DNA of 64,000 nucleotides from Litoditis marina (taxonomy: Eukaryota; Nematoda; Chromadorea; Rhabditida; Rhabditidae): contig CAXIWQ010000174.1 in the NCBI GenBank assembly GCA_964036275.1, positions 109,217-173,216 on the forward strand. The letters are read 5' to 3'. The notes below the pieces were generated by a model. The model searched no databases, was not told the DNA's origin, and saw only the letters and a program-made list of their open reading frames with translations. The translations under genes were made by a program, and so were the position numbers. Each line of letters starts with the position of its first letter. The stretch's first letter is position 1. Positions 38,690-50,759 of the stretch are shown here, piece after piece.

Positions 38690-38880
38690 TTTTAGCTAAA
38701 ATTAGCTATTTTTAGCCTAGCAAAACCAGCTTGTTCAACGACTTGGCTAATCTAGGCAATTATAGGTATTTCTAGGTGTTTCCGCGTTTTCTAGGCTAAA
38801 GTTAGCTAAAATAGGCTAGTATCCTATTGAATACCTATTTTTCCCTAGATTTAGCCTATTTTAGCCTCGCAAGTTTCACC
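38690..38880. repeat. Right subterminal TAGCCTA/TTAGCTAAA-rich region of the nested element
   Basis: Short scattered repeats of TAGCTAAA, TAGGCTA, TACCTATTT and TAGCCTA, ending in the right terminal inverted repeat. The composition mirrors the 37.03-37.25 kb minisatellite in inverted orientation. Confidence 0.7.
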
Positions 38881-38886
38881 AGAGTA

Positions 38887-41670
38887 TCTATAGCCAACAA
38901 TAGGAAGGTGAAAATGGTAAAAAAAATCCAATATACTTTTAATGAACGTCAAGAGCCCCCGTTTTCAAAGGAAAAATATATGTTACTTCCTCTCATCCTC
39001 ACTCACTGATAATAAACATATGAAACGAGAAAAACGGGATCAACTGTTACCATACCTTTTCAGGATCATATACTCTTCCATGTTTATTATTATTTTAGTA
39101 AGTTCGATATATTGGGAAACATATTATCTTGTATCAAGTTCCCGGCTCTCCCTCTAGAAACAATGTTATAATAGCAAAGCCAGTTGATGGCATTTATCAG
39201 TTTTTATAAATAAACATAAATAATAATATCATAAGAACGTGAATCTTCTATTTTTTCTTCGTAGAAGTGAAGTCCGATCAGAGTGGTTGTAGTCGTAGTG
39301 AAGAAATCGCATACCCTATAAAAACGAACCGTAAAAATAATACATGAAACGAGTCATTGAACCTCTCCAGCTTCCGCCCTCCACCCACATGAACTTTGTC
39401 ACTGGCAAAACGATTTCATTTCGAAAATGACTCAAAACTACCCACATTTCGTTTGAAAGCAGATTGAAAAAGGTAATTATATAAACATAGTGAAAGCAAA
39501 CTATATAAACACAATTACAAGCGACACTCGGGTGAAGCAGCAAGTAGCTGTCTGGTGTATACAGAAATTCGAACCAGTTAAGTGTTGCTCTGATTGTGTA
39601 CGATGTACGCATTATTTTTTTTGTTTTAGGCCAGTATGCTTATAATGAACGTCAGTAGCAACAGTTATCATTATAAATAGAAGGAAATATGGAGTACTGT
39701 GTTACAGTTATCATAGCAAACGATATACTTCCTGTCCTCGATAATATAAAGCTTGCATGGGAACTTGCGAACTTCACTTTTCAGTTTCAGTAAAACATGT
39801 TTATTTACTTTTCACTTTTGAATGTCAAATACACTAACACAATCCCACCTTTTCATCGGAGTTTCATCTGCCTCATTATTGCTGAGATGAGAGTAATACG
39901 GTCAGTCCGGACCGGAAAGAAGCATATGGAGTATAGCGAAACCTGAAATTTTATATTAATTAGGCAATATACGTACATAATTTTCGATTTGTCTATGGCT
40001 GAGCTTTGATCTACAAAATGGAACAACACTATTCCAGACCATTCAGTAGTGATACTTGTACTACGAACTTATTTTTCGACTATTCTTCGAGAAATGAACC
40101 CCGTTTTAGTTTAACTTTAACAATTTAAGCTTCATTAATCCGTCGAGCATAGCCGAATTTACTACGTGTCACAGAAGCGCAAGGTGAATCCCGCTTTTAT
40201 TGCCTTTTTCATGACTAAGTACTAAGTAGCCAAATTTGGCAGATTGTATTTCACTATTTGCTTAAAATACTAGTGGTTGTCCAAGGCAATATTTTTGTTC
40301 AAAACGGAGCATATAACAGTAGTATTGTCCAGGTACCAAGCAACAAAATTTCGAAGAGTGGACTACTTTTGTTGCAAATTCAGGAGAACTGCCCATTTTG
40401 TCATTGAAAATCAAGAAGTTTAGCGTATATAAATGGAAAACTGTCTCCTTTTCGTAGAACAAAAAAGTCATATTTTACTGGTGTGTGATGTGATACATAC
40501 TCTATTCTCATTCGCAATTCACTCCGTTTCCGTTGATTTATTGTAAACTTAGCCACAACTACAACCTACAATCTTAGTGTAAATAGATTAGACTTTTAAA
40601 TTAGTTAGAGATGCTCATTGACCTAAAACAATGCACATAGTCCCTAAAACACTCGATAATTTAGCTAAATGCTGCTTTACTATATATTATATGAGTAATA
40701 AATTTGAGCTTCCTTTCAAACCACAGTTGGATAGATAGATCTTCAAGATGTTTCAATAGTCAGAGCAGTTTGTTCATAATTAGGAAGTTTTTTTTAGATG
40801 GGCGACCATTTCTATGTAAATGTGAACCTTAATGAATCATATGAATATACCTGAGACCAGAGAAAAAATCGACGTGATGCGGCCATCCAGTAACCAGCTG
40901 TTTCTTAGACCGTCGCGAATACTTGCAACCTGACCTGGTCAGTCATCAGCCCCGCGAATACTTGCAACCTGACTGCTGCTGAAAGCAAAATCTTGCATTA
41001 GAGAACCGAACATGATCAAGGAATTTATGAATCAAAAGAGAAATAATGGAAATAAGTAAGAACAATTAAATAAGCATTGCATACGGCCTGTACAAAAGCA
41101 ATGCGGTGGTGGCCCCGAACTATTTGTTTACCTGGTCAGTCATCAGCCTAACCCAACGGCTTACCAAGAAGCCAGAAGAGTCTCGTCTTTTTCAGAGTTA
41201 CTTCATCAAATAGTACTTGATAAACTTGTTCATGTGTAATTGTGCGAACAGGCGAACGACCAGAGAAAACTCCGCCAACTATCATTTTCGCCAACATCGA
41301 AATCGCATGCATTCAGTTTTTCTATAATGTTTGCTCAGGGGGTCGATACTGTACATAGCTCTAAACTGCTGGGTTTGTAGTTTGATCCTGTCATATTTCA
41401 GTCGTGATGCGAGAACCGTTTCATGCATGAAGATCAAACTACAACACAGATTTTGTGATTTCCTGTAGTCTGAGTAAATGAATTACACGCCCTCCGCCAC
41501 ACACTTTAACACTACTTATTATGGGATTGTAAATTATCGTAAACACATGATAATAAACAGAACAATAAAGAAAGAGCTCTTCTTAATCTAACGACCGAGC
41601 TAAATAGATTTTTCTCGTGTGCTTTGGCGTGTCGCCGGGCAGAGTCCGCAACCTGACGTCGCGCGAGAAA
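38887..41670. other. Outer element, right interior, no gene seen
   Basis: About 2.8 kb of AT-rich sequence. Frames of 60-98 codons (for example 39316-39612 and 40262-40471, minus) have low-complexity, Phe/Tyr-rich translations with no recognisable domain. The only structure I see is a pair of short direct repeats near 40914-40973 and 40934/41131. Confidence 0.6.
40914..40973 (+). repeat. Direct repeat pair inside the outer element
   Basis: A 21-bp word, CGCGAATACTTGCAACCT plus GAC, occurs at 40914-40934 and 40953-40973. The spacer word CCTGGTCAGTCATCAGCC (40934-40951) recurs at 41131-41148. The word contains GCGAATAC, which is also part of the satellite B module a. Confidence 0.8.
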
Positions 41671-41755
41671 CGCAAACCAAACATTTATTTTTTGAAAAAA
41701 ATAAAAGTTGATTGAAAAAAATAAAAGTTGATTGTGCGCGATGGGTGCACTGACA
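41671..41755 (-). repeat. Right terminal inverted repeat of the outer element
   Basis: The inverted partner of 36578-36662, ending GGGTGCACTGACA. It carries two AAAATAAAAGTTGATTG-type units and starts CGCAAACCAAAC. Confidence 0.9.
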
Positions 41756-41761
41756 GCGAAT
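41756..41761. repeat. Right 6-bp target-site duplication, GCGAAT
   Basis: The second copy of the GCGAAT target duplication. Satellite B resumes directly with ACCAAGTTTCAT, continuing the monomer that was cut at 36577. Confidence 0.85.
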
Positions 41762-42809
41762 ACCAAGTTTCATTTGCGAATACGATGTTTCATTTGCGAA
41801 TAATTGCGAATACGAAGTTTCATTTGCGAATACGATGTTTCAATTGCGAGTAATTGCGAATACGAAGTTTCATTTGCGAGTAATTGCGAATACGAAGTTT
41901 CATTTGCGAGTAATTGCGAATACGAGGTTTCATTTGCGAATAATTGCGAATACGATGTTTCATTTACGAGTAATTGCGAATACGAAGTTTCATTTGCGAG
42001 TAATTGCGAATACGAAGTTTCATTTGCGAATACTATGTTTCATTTGCGAATAATTGCGAATACGAAGTTTCAATTGCGAATACGAAGTTTCATTTGCGAG
42101 TAATTGCGAATACGAAATTTCATTTGCGAGTAATTGTGAATACGAAGTTTCATTTGCGAGTAATTGCGAATACGAAGTTTCATTTGCGAGTAATTGCGAA
42201 TACGAAGTTTCATTTGCGAGAAATTGCGAATACGAGGTTTTATTTGCGAATAATTGCGAATACGATGTTTCATTTGCGAGTAATTGCGAATACGAAGTTT
42301 CATTTGCGAGTATTTGCGAATACGAAGTTTCATTTGCGAATACGATGTTTCATTTGCGAATAATTGCGAATACGAAGTTTCATTTGCGAATACCATGTTT
42401 CAATTGCGAGTAATTGCGAATACGAAGTTTCATTTGCGAGTAATTGCGAATACGAGGTTTCATTTGCGAATAATTGCGAATACGATGTTTCATTTACTAG
42501 TAATTGCGAATAAGAAGTTTCATTTGCGAGTAATTGCGAATACGAAGTTTCATGTGCGAGTAATTGCGAATACGAAGTTTCATTTGCGAATACGATGTTT
42601 CATTTGCGAATAATTGCGAATACGAAGTTTCATTTGCGAATACGATGTTTCAATTGCGAGTAATTGCGAATACGAAGTTTCATTTGCGAGTAATTGCGAA
42701 TACGAAGTTTCATTTGCGAATAATTGCGAATACGAAGTTACATTTGCGAGTAATTGCGATTACGAAGTTTCATTTGCGAGTAATTGCGAATACGAAGTTT
42801 CATTTGCGA

Positions 42810-43990
42810 GTAATTGCGGATACGAGGTTTCATTTGCGAATAATTGCGAATACGATGTTTCATTTACGAGTAATTGCGAATACGAAGTTTCATTTGCGAG
42901 TAATTGCGAATACGAAGTTTCATTTGCGAGTAATTGCGAATACGAAGTTTCATTTGCGAATAACTGCGAATACGAAGTTTCATTTGCGAGTAATTGCGAA
43001 TACGAAGTTTCATTTGCGAGTAATTGCGAATACGAGGTTTCATTTGCGAATAATTGCGAATACGATGTTTCCATTACGAGTAATTGCGAATACGAAGTTT
43101 CATTTGCGAGTAATTGCGAATACGAAGTTTCATTTGCGAATACGATGTTTCATTTGCGAATAATTGCGAATACGAAGTTTCATTTGCGAATACGATGTTT
43201 CAATTGCGAGTAATTGCGAATACGAAGTTTCATTTGCGAGTAATTGCGAATACGAGGTTTCATTTGCGAATAATTGCGAATACGATGTTTCATTTGCGAA
43301 TACGATGTTTCATTTGCGAATAATTGCGAATACGAAGTTTCATTTGCGAATACGATGTTTCAATTGCGAGTAATTGCGAATACGAAGTTTCATTTGCGAG
43401 TAATTGCGGATACGAGGTTTCATTTGCGAATAATTGCGAATACGATGTTTCATTTACGAGTAATTGCGAATACGAAGTTTCATTTGCGAGTAATTGCGAA
43501 TACGAAGTTTCATTTGCGAGTAATTGCGAATACGAAGTTTCATTTGCGAATAACTGCGAATACGAAGTTTCATTTGCGAGTAATTGCGAATACGAAGTTT
43601 CATTTGCGAGTAATTGCGAATACGAGGTTTCATTTGCGAATAATTGCGAATACGATGTTTCCATTACGAGTAATTGCGAATACGAAGTTTCATTTGCGAG
43701 TAATTGCGAATACGAAGTTTCATTTGCGAATACGATGTTTCATTTGCGAATAATTGCGAATACGAAGTTTCATTTGCGAATACGATGTTTCAATTGCGAG
43801 TAATTGCGAATACGAAGTTTCATTTGCGAGTAATTGCGAATACGAGGTTTCATTTGCGAATAATTGCGAATACGATGTTTCATTTGCGAATACGATGTTT
43901 CATTTGCGAATAATTGCGAATACGAAGTTTCATTTGCGAATACGATGTTTCAATTGCGAGTAATTGCGAATACGAAGTTTCATTTGCGAG
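42810..43990. repeat. 590-bp higher-order repeat of satellite B
   Basis: Two tandem copies. The rare TAATTGCGGA mark occurs at 42811 and 43401, and the back-to-back short monomers TACGATGTTT / CATTTGCGAA / TACGATGTTT at 43281 and 43871, both at a 590-bp offset. Confidence 0.85.
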
Positions 43991-46900
43991 TAATTGCGAA
44001 TACGAAGTTTCATTTGCGAATAATTGCGAATACGAAGTTACATTTGCGAGTAATTGCGATTACGAAGTTTCATTTGCGAGTAATTGCGAATACGAAGTTT
44101 CATTTGCGAGTAATTGCGAATACGAGGTTTCATTTGCGAATAATTGCGAATACGATGTTTCATTTACGAGTAATTGCGAATACGAAGTTTCATTTGCGAG
44201 TAATTGCGAATACGAAGTTTCATTTGCGAGTAATTGCGAATACGAAGTTTCATTTGCGAATAACTGCGAATACGAAGTTTCATTTGCGAGTAATTGCGAA
44301 TACGAAGTTTCATTTGCGAGTAATTGCGAATACGAGGTTTCATTTGCGAATAATTGCGAATACGATGTTTCCATTACGAGTAATTGCGAATACGAAGTTT
44401 CATTTGCGAGTAATTGCGAATACGAAGTTTCATTTGCGAATACGATGTTTCATTTGCGAATAATTGCGAATACGAAGTTTCATTTGCGAATACGATGTTT
44501 CAATTGCGAGTAATTGCGAATACGAAGTTTCATTTGCGAGTAATTGCGAATACGAGGTTTCATTTGCGAATAATTGCGAATACGATGTTTCATTTACGAG
44601 TAATTGCGAATACGAAGTTTCATTTGCGAGTAATTGCGAATACGAAGTTTCATTTGCGAATACTATGTTTCATTTGCGAATAATTGCGAATACGAAGTTT
44701 CATTTGCGAATACGAAGTTTCATTTGCGAGTAATTGCGAATACGAAGTTTCATTTGCGAGTAATTGCGAATACGAAGTTCCATTTGCGAGTAATTGCGAA
44801 TACGAAGTTTCATTTGCGAGTAATTGCGAATACGAAGTTTCATTTGCGAGAAATTGCGAATACGAGGTTTTATTTGCGAATAATTGCGAATACGATGTTT
44901 CATTTGCGAGTAATTGCGAATACGAAGTTTCATTTGCGAGTAATTGCGAATACCAAGTTTCATTTGCGAATACGATGTTTCATTTGCGAATAATTGCGAA
45001 TACGAAGTTTCATTTGCGAATACGATGTTTCAATTGCGAGTAATTGCGAATACGAAGTTTCATTTGCGAGTAATTGCGAATACGAAGTTTCATTTGCGAG
45101 TAATTGCGAATACGAGGTTTCATTTGCGAATAATTGCGAATACGATGTTTCATTTACGAGTAATTGCGAATACGAAGTTTCATTTGCGAGTAATTGCGAA
45201 TACGAAGTTTCATTTGCGAATACTATGTTTCATTTGCGAATAATTGCGAATACGAAGTTTCATTTGCGAATACGAAGTTTCATTTGCGAATACGAAGTTT
45301 CATTTGCGAGTAATTGCGAATACGAAATTTCATTTGCGAGTAATTGTGAATACGAAGTTTCATTTGCGAGTAATTGCGAATACGAAGTTTCATTTGCGAG
45401 TAATTGTGAATGCGAAGTTTCATTTGCGAGTAATTGCGAATACGAAGTTTCATTTGCGAGTAATTGCGAATACGAAGTTTCATTTGCGAGAAATTGCGAA
45501 TACGAGGTTTTATTTGCGAATAATTGCGAATACGATGTTTCATTTGCGAGTAATTGCGAATACGAAGTTTCATTTGCGAGTATTTGCGAATACGAAGTTT
45601 CATTTGCAAATACGATGTTTCATTTGCGAATAATTGCGAATACGAAGTTTCATTTGCGAATACCATGTTTCAATTGCGAGTAATTGCGAATACGAAGTTT
45701 AATTTGCGAGTAATTGCGAATACGATGTTTCATTTACGAGTAATTGCGAATACGAAGTTTCATTTGCGAGTAATTGCGAATACGAAGTTTCATTTGCGAG
45801 TAATTGCGAATACGAAGTTTCATTTGCGAATAACTGCGAATACGAAGTTTCATTTGCGAGTAATTGCGAATACGATGTTTCCATTACGAGTAATTGCGAA
45901 TACGAAGTTTCATTTGCGAGTAATTGCGAATACGAAGTTTCATTTGCGAGTAATTGCGAATACGAAGTTTCATTTGCGAATACGATGTTTCATTTGCGAA
46001 TAATTGCGAATACGAAGTTTCATTTGCGAATACGATGTTTCAATTGCGAGTAATTGCGAATACGAAGTTTCATTTGCGAGTAATTGCGAATACGAGGTTT
46101 CATTTGCGAATAATTGCGAATACGATGTTTCATTTACGAGTAATTGCGAATACGAAGTTTCATTTGCGAGTAATTGCGAATACGAAGTTTCATTTGCGAA
46201 TACTATGTTTCATTTGCGAATAATTGCGAATACGAAGTTTCATTTGCGAATACGAAGTTTCATTTGCGAGTAATTGCGAATACGAAGTTTCATTTGCGAG
46301 TAATTGCGAATACGAAGTTCCATTTGCGAGTAATTGCGAATACGAAGTTTCATTTGCGAGTAATTGCGATTACGAAGTTTCATTTGCGAGTAATTGCGAA
46401 TACGAAGTTTCATTTGCGAGTAATTGCGAATACGAGGTTTCATTTGCGAATAATTGCGAATACGATGTTTCATTTACGAGTAATTGCGAATACGAAGTTT
46501 CATTTGCGAGTAATTGCGAATACGAAGTTTCATTTGCGAGTAATTGCGAATACGAAGTTTCATTTGCGAATAAATGCGAATACGAAGTTTCATTTGCGAG
46601 TAATTGCGAATACGAAGTTTCATTTGCGAGTAATTGCGAATACGAGGTTTCATTTGCGAATAATTGCGAATACGATGTTTCCATTACGAGTAATTGCGAA
46701 TACGAAGTTTCATTTGCGAGTAATTGCGAATACGAAGTTTCATTTGCGAATACGATGTTTCATTTGCGAATAATTGCGAATACGAAGTTTCATTTGCGAA
46801 TACGAAGTTTCATTTGCGAGTAATTGCGAATACGAAGTTTCATTTGCGAGTAATTGCGAATACGAAGTTCCATTTGCGAGTAATTGCGAATACGAAGTTT

Positions 46901-47743
46901 CATTTGCGAGTAATTGCGAATACGAAGTTTCATTTGCGAGAAATTGCGAATACGAGGTTTTATTTGCGAATAATTGCGAATACGATGTTTCATTTGCGAG
47001 TAATTGCGAATACGAAGTTTCATTTGCGAGTAATTGCGAATACCAAGTTTCATTTGCGAATACGATGTTTCATTTGCGAATAATTGCGAATACGAAGTTT
47101 CATTTGCGAATACGATGTTTCAATTGCGAGTAATTGCGAATACGAAGTTTCATTTGCGAGTAATTGCGAATACGAAGTTTCATTTGCGAGTAATTGCGAA
47201 TACGAGGTTTCATTTGCGAATAATTGCGAATACGATGTTTCATTTACGAGTAATTGCGAATACGAAGTTTCATTTGCGAGTAATTGCGAATACGAAGTTT
47301 CATTTGCGAATACTATGTTTCATTTGCGAATAATTGCGAATACGAAGTTTCATTTGCGAATACGAAGTTTCATTTGCGAGTAATTGCGAATACGAAATTT
47401 CATTTGCGAGTAATTGCGAATACGATGTTTCATTTACTAGTAATTGTGAATACGAAGTTTCATTTGCGAGTAATTGCGAATACGAAGTTTCATTTGCGAG
47501 TAATTGCGAATACGAAGTTGCATTTGCGAGTAATTGCGAATACGAAGTTTCATTTGCGAATAATTGCGAATACGGAGTTTCATTTGCGAGTAATTGCGAA
47601 TACGAAGTTTCATTTGCGAGTAATTGCGAATACGAGGTTTCATTTGCGAATAATTGCGAATACGATGTTTCATTTACGAGTAATTGCGAATACGAAGTTT
47701 CATTTGCGAGTAATTGCGAATACGAAGTTGCATTTGCGAGTAA

Positions 47744-48603
47744 TTGCGAATACGAAGTTTCATTTGCGAATACGATGTTTCATTTGCGAATAATTGCGAA
47801 TACGAAGTTTCATTTGCGAATACGATGTTTCAATTGCGAGTAATTGCGAATACGAAGTTTCATTTGCGAGTAATTGCGAATACGAGGTTTTATTTGCGAA
47901 TAATTGCGAATACGATGTTTCATTTACGAGTAATTGCGAATACGAAGTTTCATTTGCGAGTAATTGCGAATACGAAGTTTCATTTGCGAATAATTGCGAA
48001 TACGAAGTTTCATTTGCGAGTAATTGCAAATACGAAGTTTCATTTGCGAGTAATTGCGAATACGAGGTTTAATTTGCGAATAATTGCGAATACGATGTTT
48101 CCTTTACGAGTAATTGCGAATACAAAGTTTCATTTGCGAGTAATTGCGAATACGAAGTTGCATTTGCGAGTAATTGCGAATACGAAGTTTCATTTGCGAA
48201 TACGATGTTTCATTTGCGAATAATTGCGAATACGAAGTTTCATTTGCGAATACGATGTTTCAATTGCGAGTAATTGCGAATACGAAGTTTCATTTGCGAG
48301 TAATTGCGAATACGAGGTTTCATTTGCGAATAATTGCGAATACGATGTTTCATTTACGAGTAATTGCGAATACGAAGTTTCATTTGCGAGTAATTGCGAA
48401 TACGAAGTTTCATTTGCGAATAATTGCGAATACGAAGTTTCATTTGCGAGTAATTGCAAATACGAAGTTTCATTTGCGAGTAATTGCGAATACGAGGTTT
48501 CATTTGCGAATAATTGCGAATACGATGTTTCCTTTACGAGTAATTGCGAATACGAAGTTTCATTTGCGAGTAATTGCGAATACGAAGTTGCATTTGCGAG
48601 TAA
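47744..48603. repeat. 430-bp higher-order repeat of satellite B
   Basis: Two copies (47744-48173 and 48174-48603) share the order of variants, including TTGCAAATAC (about 48026, 48456) and CCTTTACGAG (about 48101, 48531). A related unit recurs at 53204-53633. Confidence 0.8.
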
Positions 48604-50759
48604 TTGCGAATACGAAGTTTCATTTGCGAATACGATGTTTCATTTGCGAATAATTGCGAATACGATGTTTCATTTGCGAATAATTGCGAATACGAAGTTT
48701 CATTTGCGAATACGATGTTTCAATTGCGAGTAATTGCGAATACAAAGTTTCATTTGCGAGTAATTGCGAATACGAAGTTTCATTTGCGAATAATTGCGAA
48801 TACGAAGTTTCATTTGCGAGTAATTGCGAATACGAAGTTTCATTTGCGAGTAATTGCGAATACGAAGTTTCATTTGCGAGTAATTGCGAATACGAAGTTT
48901 CATTTGCGAGTAATTGCGAATACGAGGTTTCATTTGCGAATAATTGCGAATACGATGTTTCATTTACGAGTAATTGCGAATACGAAGTTTCATTTGCGAG
49001 TAATTGCGAATACAAAGTTTCATTTGCGAGTAATTGCGAATACGAAGTTTCATTTGCGAATACGATGTTTCATTTGCGAATAATTGCGAATACGAAGTTT
49101 TATTTGCGAATACGAAGTTTCATTTGCGAGTAATTGCGAATACGAGGTTTCATTTGCGAATAATTGCGAATACGAAGTTTCATTTGCGAATACGATGTTT
49201 CATTTGCGAATAATTGCGAATACGAAGTTTCATTTGCGAATACGATGTTTCAATTGCGAGTAATTGCGAATACAAAGTTTCATTTGCGAGTAATTGCGAA
49301 TACGAAGTTTCATTTGCGAATAATTGCGAATACGAAGTTTCATTTGCGAGTAATTGCGAATACGAAGTTTCATTTGCGAGTAATTGCGAATACGAAGTTT
49401 CATTTGCGAGTAATTGCGAATACGAGGTTTCATTTGCGAATAATTGCGAATACGATGTTTCCTTTACGAGTAATTGCGAATACGAAGTTTCATTTGCGAG
49501 TAATTGCGAATACGAAGTTGCATTTGCGAGTAATTGCGAATACGAAGTTTCATTTGCGAATACGATGTTTCATTTGCGAATAATTGCGAATACGAAGTTT
49601 CATTTGCGAATACGATGTTTCAATTGCGAGTAATTGCGAATACAAAGTTTCATTTGCGAGTAATTGCGAAGACGAGGTTTCATTTGCGAATAATTGCGAA
49701 TACGATGTTTCATTTGCGAATAATTGCGAATACGAAGTTTCATTTGCGAGTAATTGCAAATACGAAGTTTCATTTGCGAGTAATTGCGAATACGAAGTTT
49801 CATTTGCGAGTAATTGCGAATACGAGGTTTCATTTGCGAATAATTGCGAATACGATGTTTCATTTACGAGTAATTGCGAATACGAAGTTTCATTTACTAG
49901 TAATTGTGAATACGAAGTTTCATTTGCGAGTAATTGCGAATACGAAGTTTCATTTGCGAGTAATTGCGAATACGAAGTTTCATTTGCGAGTAATTGCGAA
50001 TACGAAGTTTCATTTGCGAGTAATTGCGAATACGAAGTTTCATTTGCGAGTAATTGCGAATACGAGGTTTCGTTTGCGAATAATTGCGAATACGATGTTT
50101 CATTTACGAGTAATTGCGAATACGAAGTTTCATTTGCGAGTAATTGCGAATACAAAGTTTCATTTGCGAGTAATTGCGAATACGAAGTTTCATTTGCGAA
50201 TACGATGTTTCATTTGCGAATAATTGCGAATACGAAGTTTTATTTGCGAATACGAAGTTTCATTTGCGAGTAATTGCGAATACGAGGTTTCATTTGCGAA
50301 TAATTGCGAAGACGAGGTTTCATTTGCGAATAATTGCGAATACGATGTTTCATTTACTAGTAATTGTGAATACGAAGTTTCATTTGCGAGTAATTGCGAA
50401 TACGAAGTTTCATTTGCGAGTAATTGCGAATACGAAGTTTCATTTGCGAATACGATGTTTCATTTGCGAATAATTGCGAATACGAAGTTTCATTTGCGAA
50501 TACGGTGTTTCAATTGCGAGTAATTGTGAATACGAAGTTTCATTTGCGAGTAATTGTGAATACGAAGTTTCATTTGCGAGTAATTGTGAATACGAAGTTT
50601 CATTTGCGAGTAATTGCGAATACGAAGTTTCATTTGCGAGTAATTGCGAATACGAAGTTTCATTTGCGAGTAATTGCGAATACGAGGTTTCATTTGCGAA
50701 TAATTGCGAATACGATGTTTCATTTGCGAGTAATTGCGAATACGATGTTTCATTTGCGA

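Larger units (their letters stand above)
36949..38880. mobile_element. Nested inverted-repeat element inside the outer transposon (1932 bp)
   Basis: Its left end reads CAGGGATGAAAATTACGAGG, followed by CTAAAAATAGGCTAAATCTAGGG; the complement of its right end reads GGTGAAACTTGCGAGG, followed by CTAAAATAGGCTAAATCTAGGG. This is an imperfect inverted repeat of about 40 bp. AGAGTA flanks both sides (36943-36948 and 38881-38886), a candidate 6-bp target duplication. There is no transposase frame, so it is a MITE-like or decayed element. CAGGG recalls hAT ends, but the other end lacks the matching CCCTG and the duplication is not 8 bp, so I leave the superfamily open. Confidence 0.72.
36578..41755. 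mobile_element. DNA transposon-like element with 85-bp terminal inverted repeats (5178 bp)
   Basis: The ends are inverted copies beginning TGTCAGTGCACCC. The first 41 bp match perfectly and the match continues with small differences to TTTGGTTTGCG at 85 bp. It is flanked by a 6-bp GCGAAT duplication in satellite B. Without the nested element at 36949-38880 and its duplicated 6 bp it would be about 3.24 kb. No transposase is recognisable: no open frame inside exceeds about 100 codons, so it is non-autonomous or decayed. A 6-bp duplication with TGT...ACA ends does not match hAT, Mutator, Tc1 or piggyBac (8, 9, 2 and 4 bp); Dada or a Polinton-derived element are possibilities, unproven. Confidence 0.85.

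Noticed and set aside
39316..39612. 98-codon minus-strand frame in the transposon
   Set aside because: Aromatic-rich, AT-driven translation with no recognisable domain; the same holds for 40262-40471 and 41512-41766, the latter running through the terminal repeat into satellite.
36578..41755. Classification as hAT, Mutator, Tc1/mariner or piggyBac
   Set aside because: The 6-bp duplication and TGTCAGTG ends do not fit these groups and no transposase is present.
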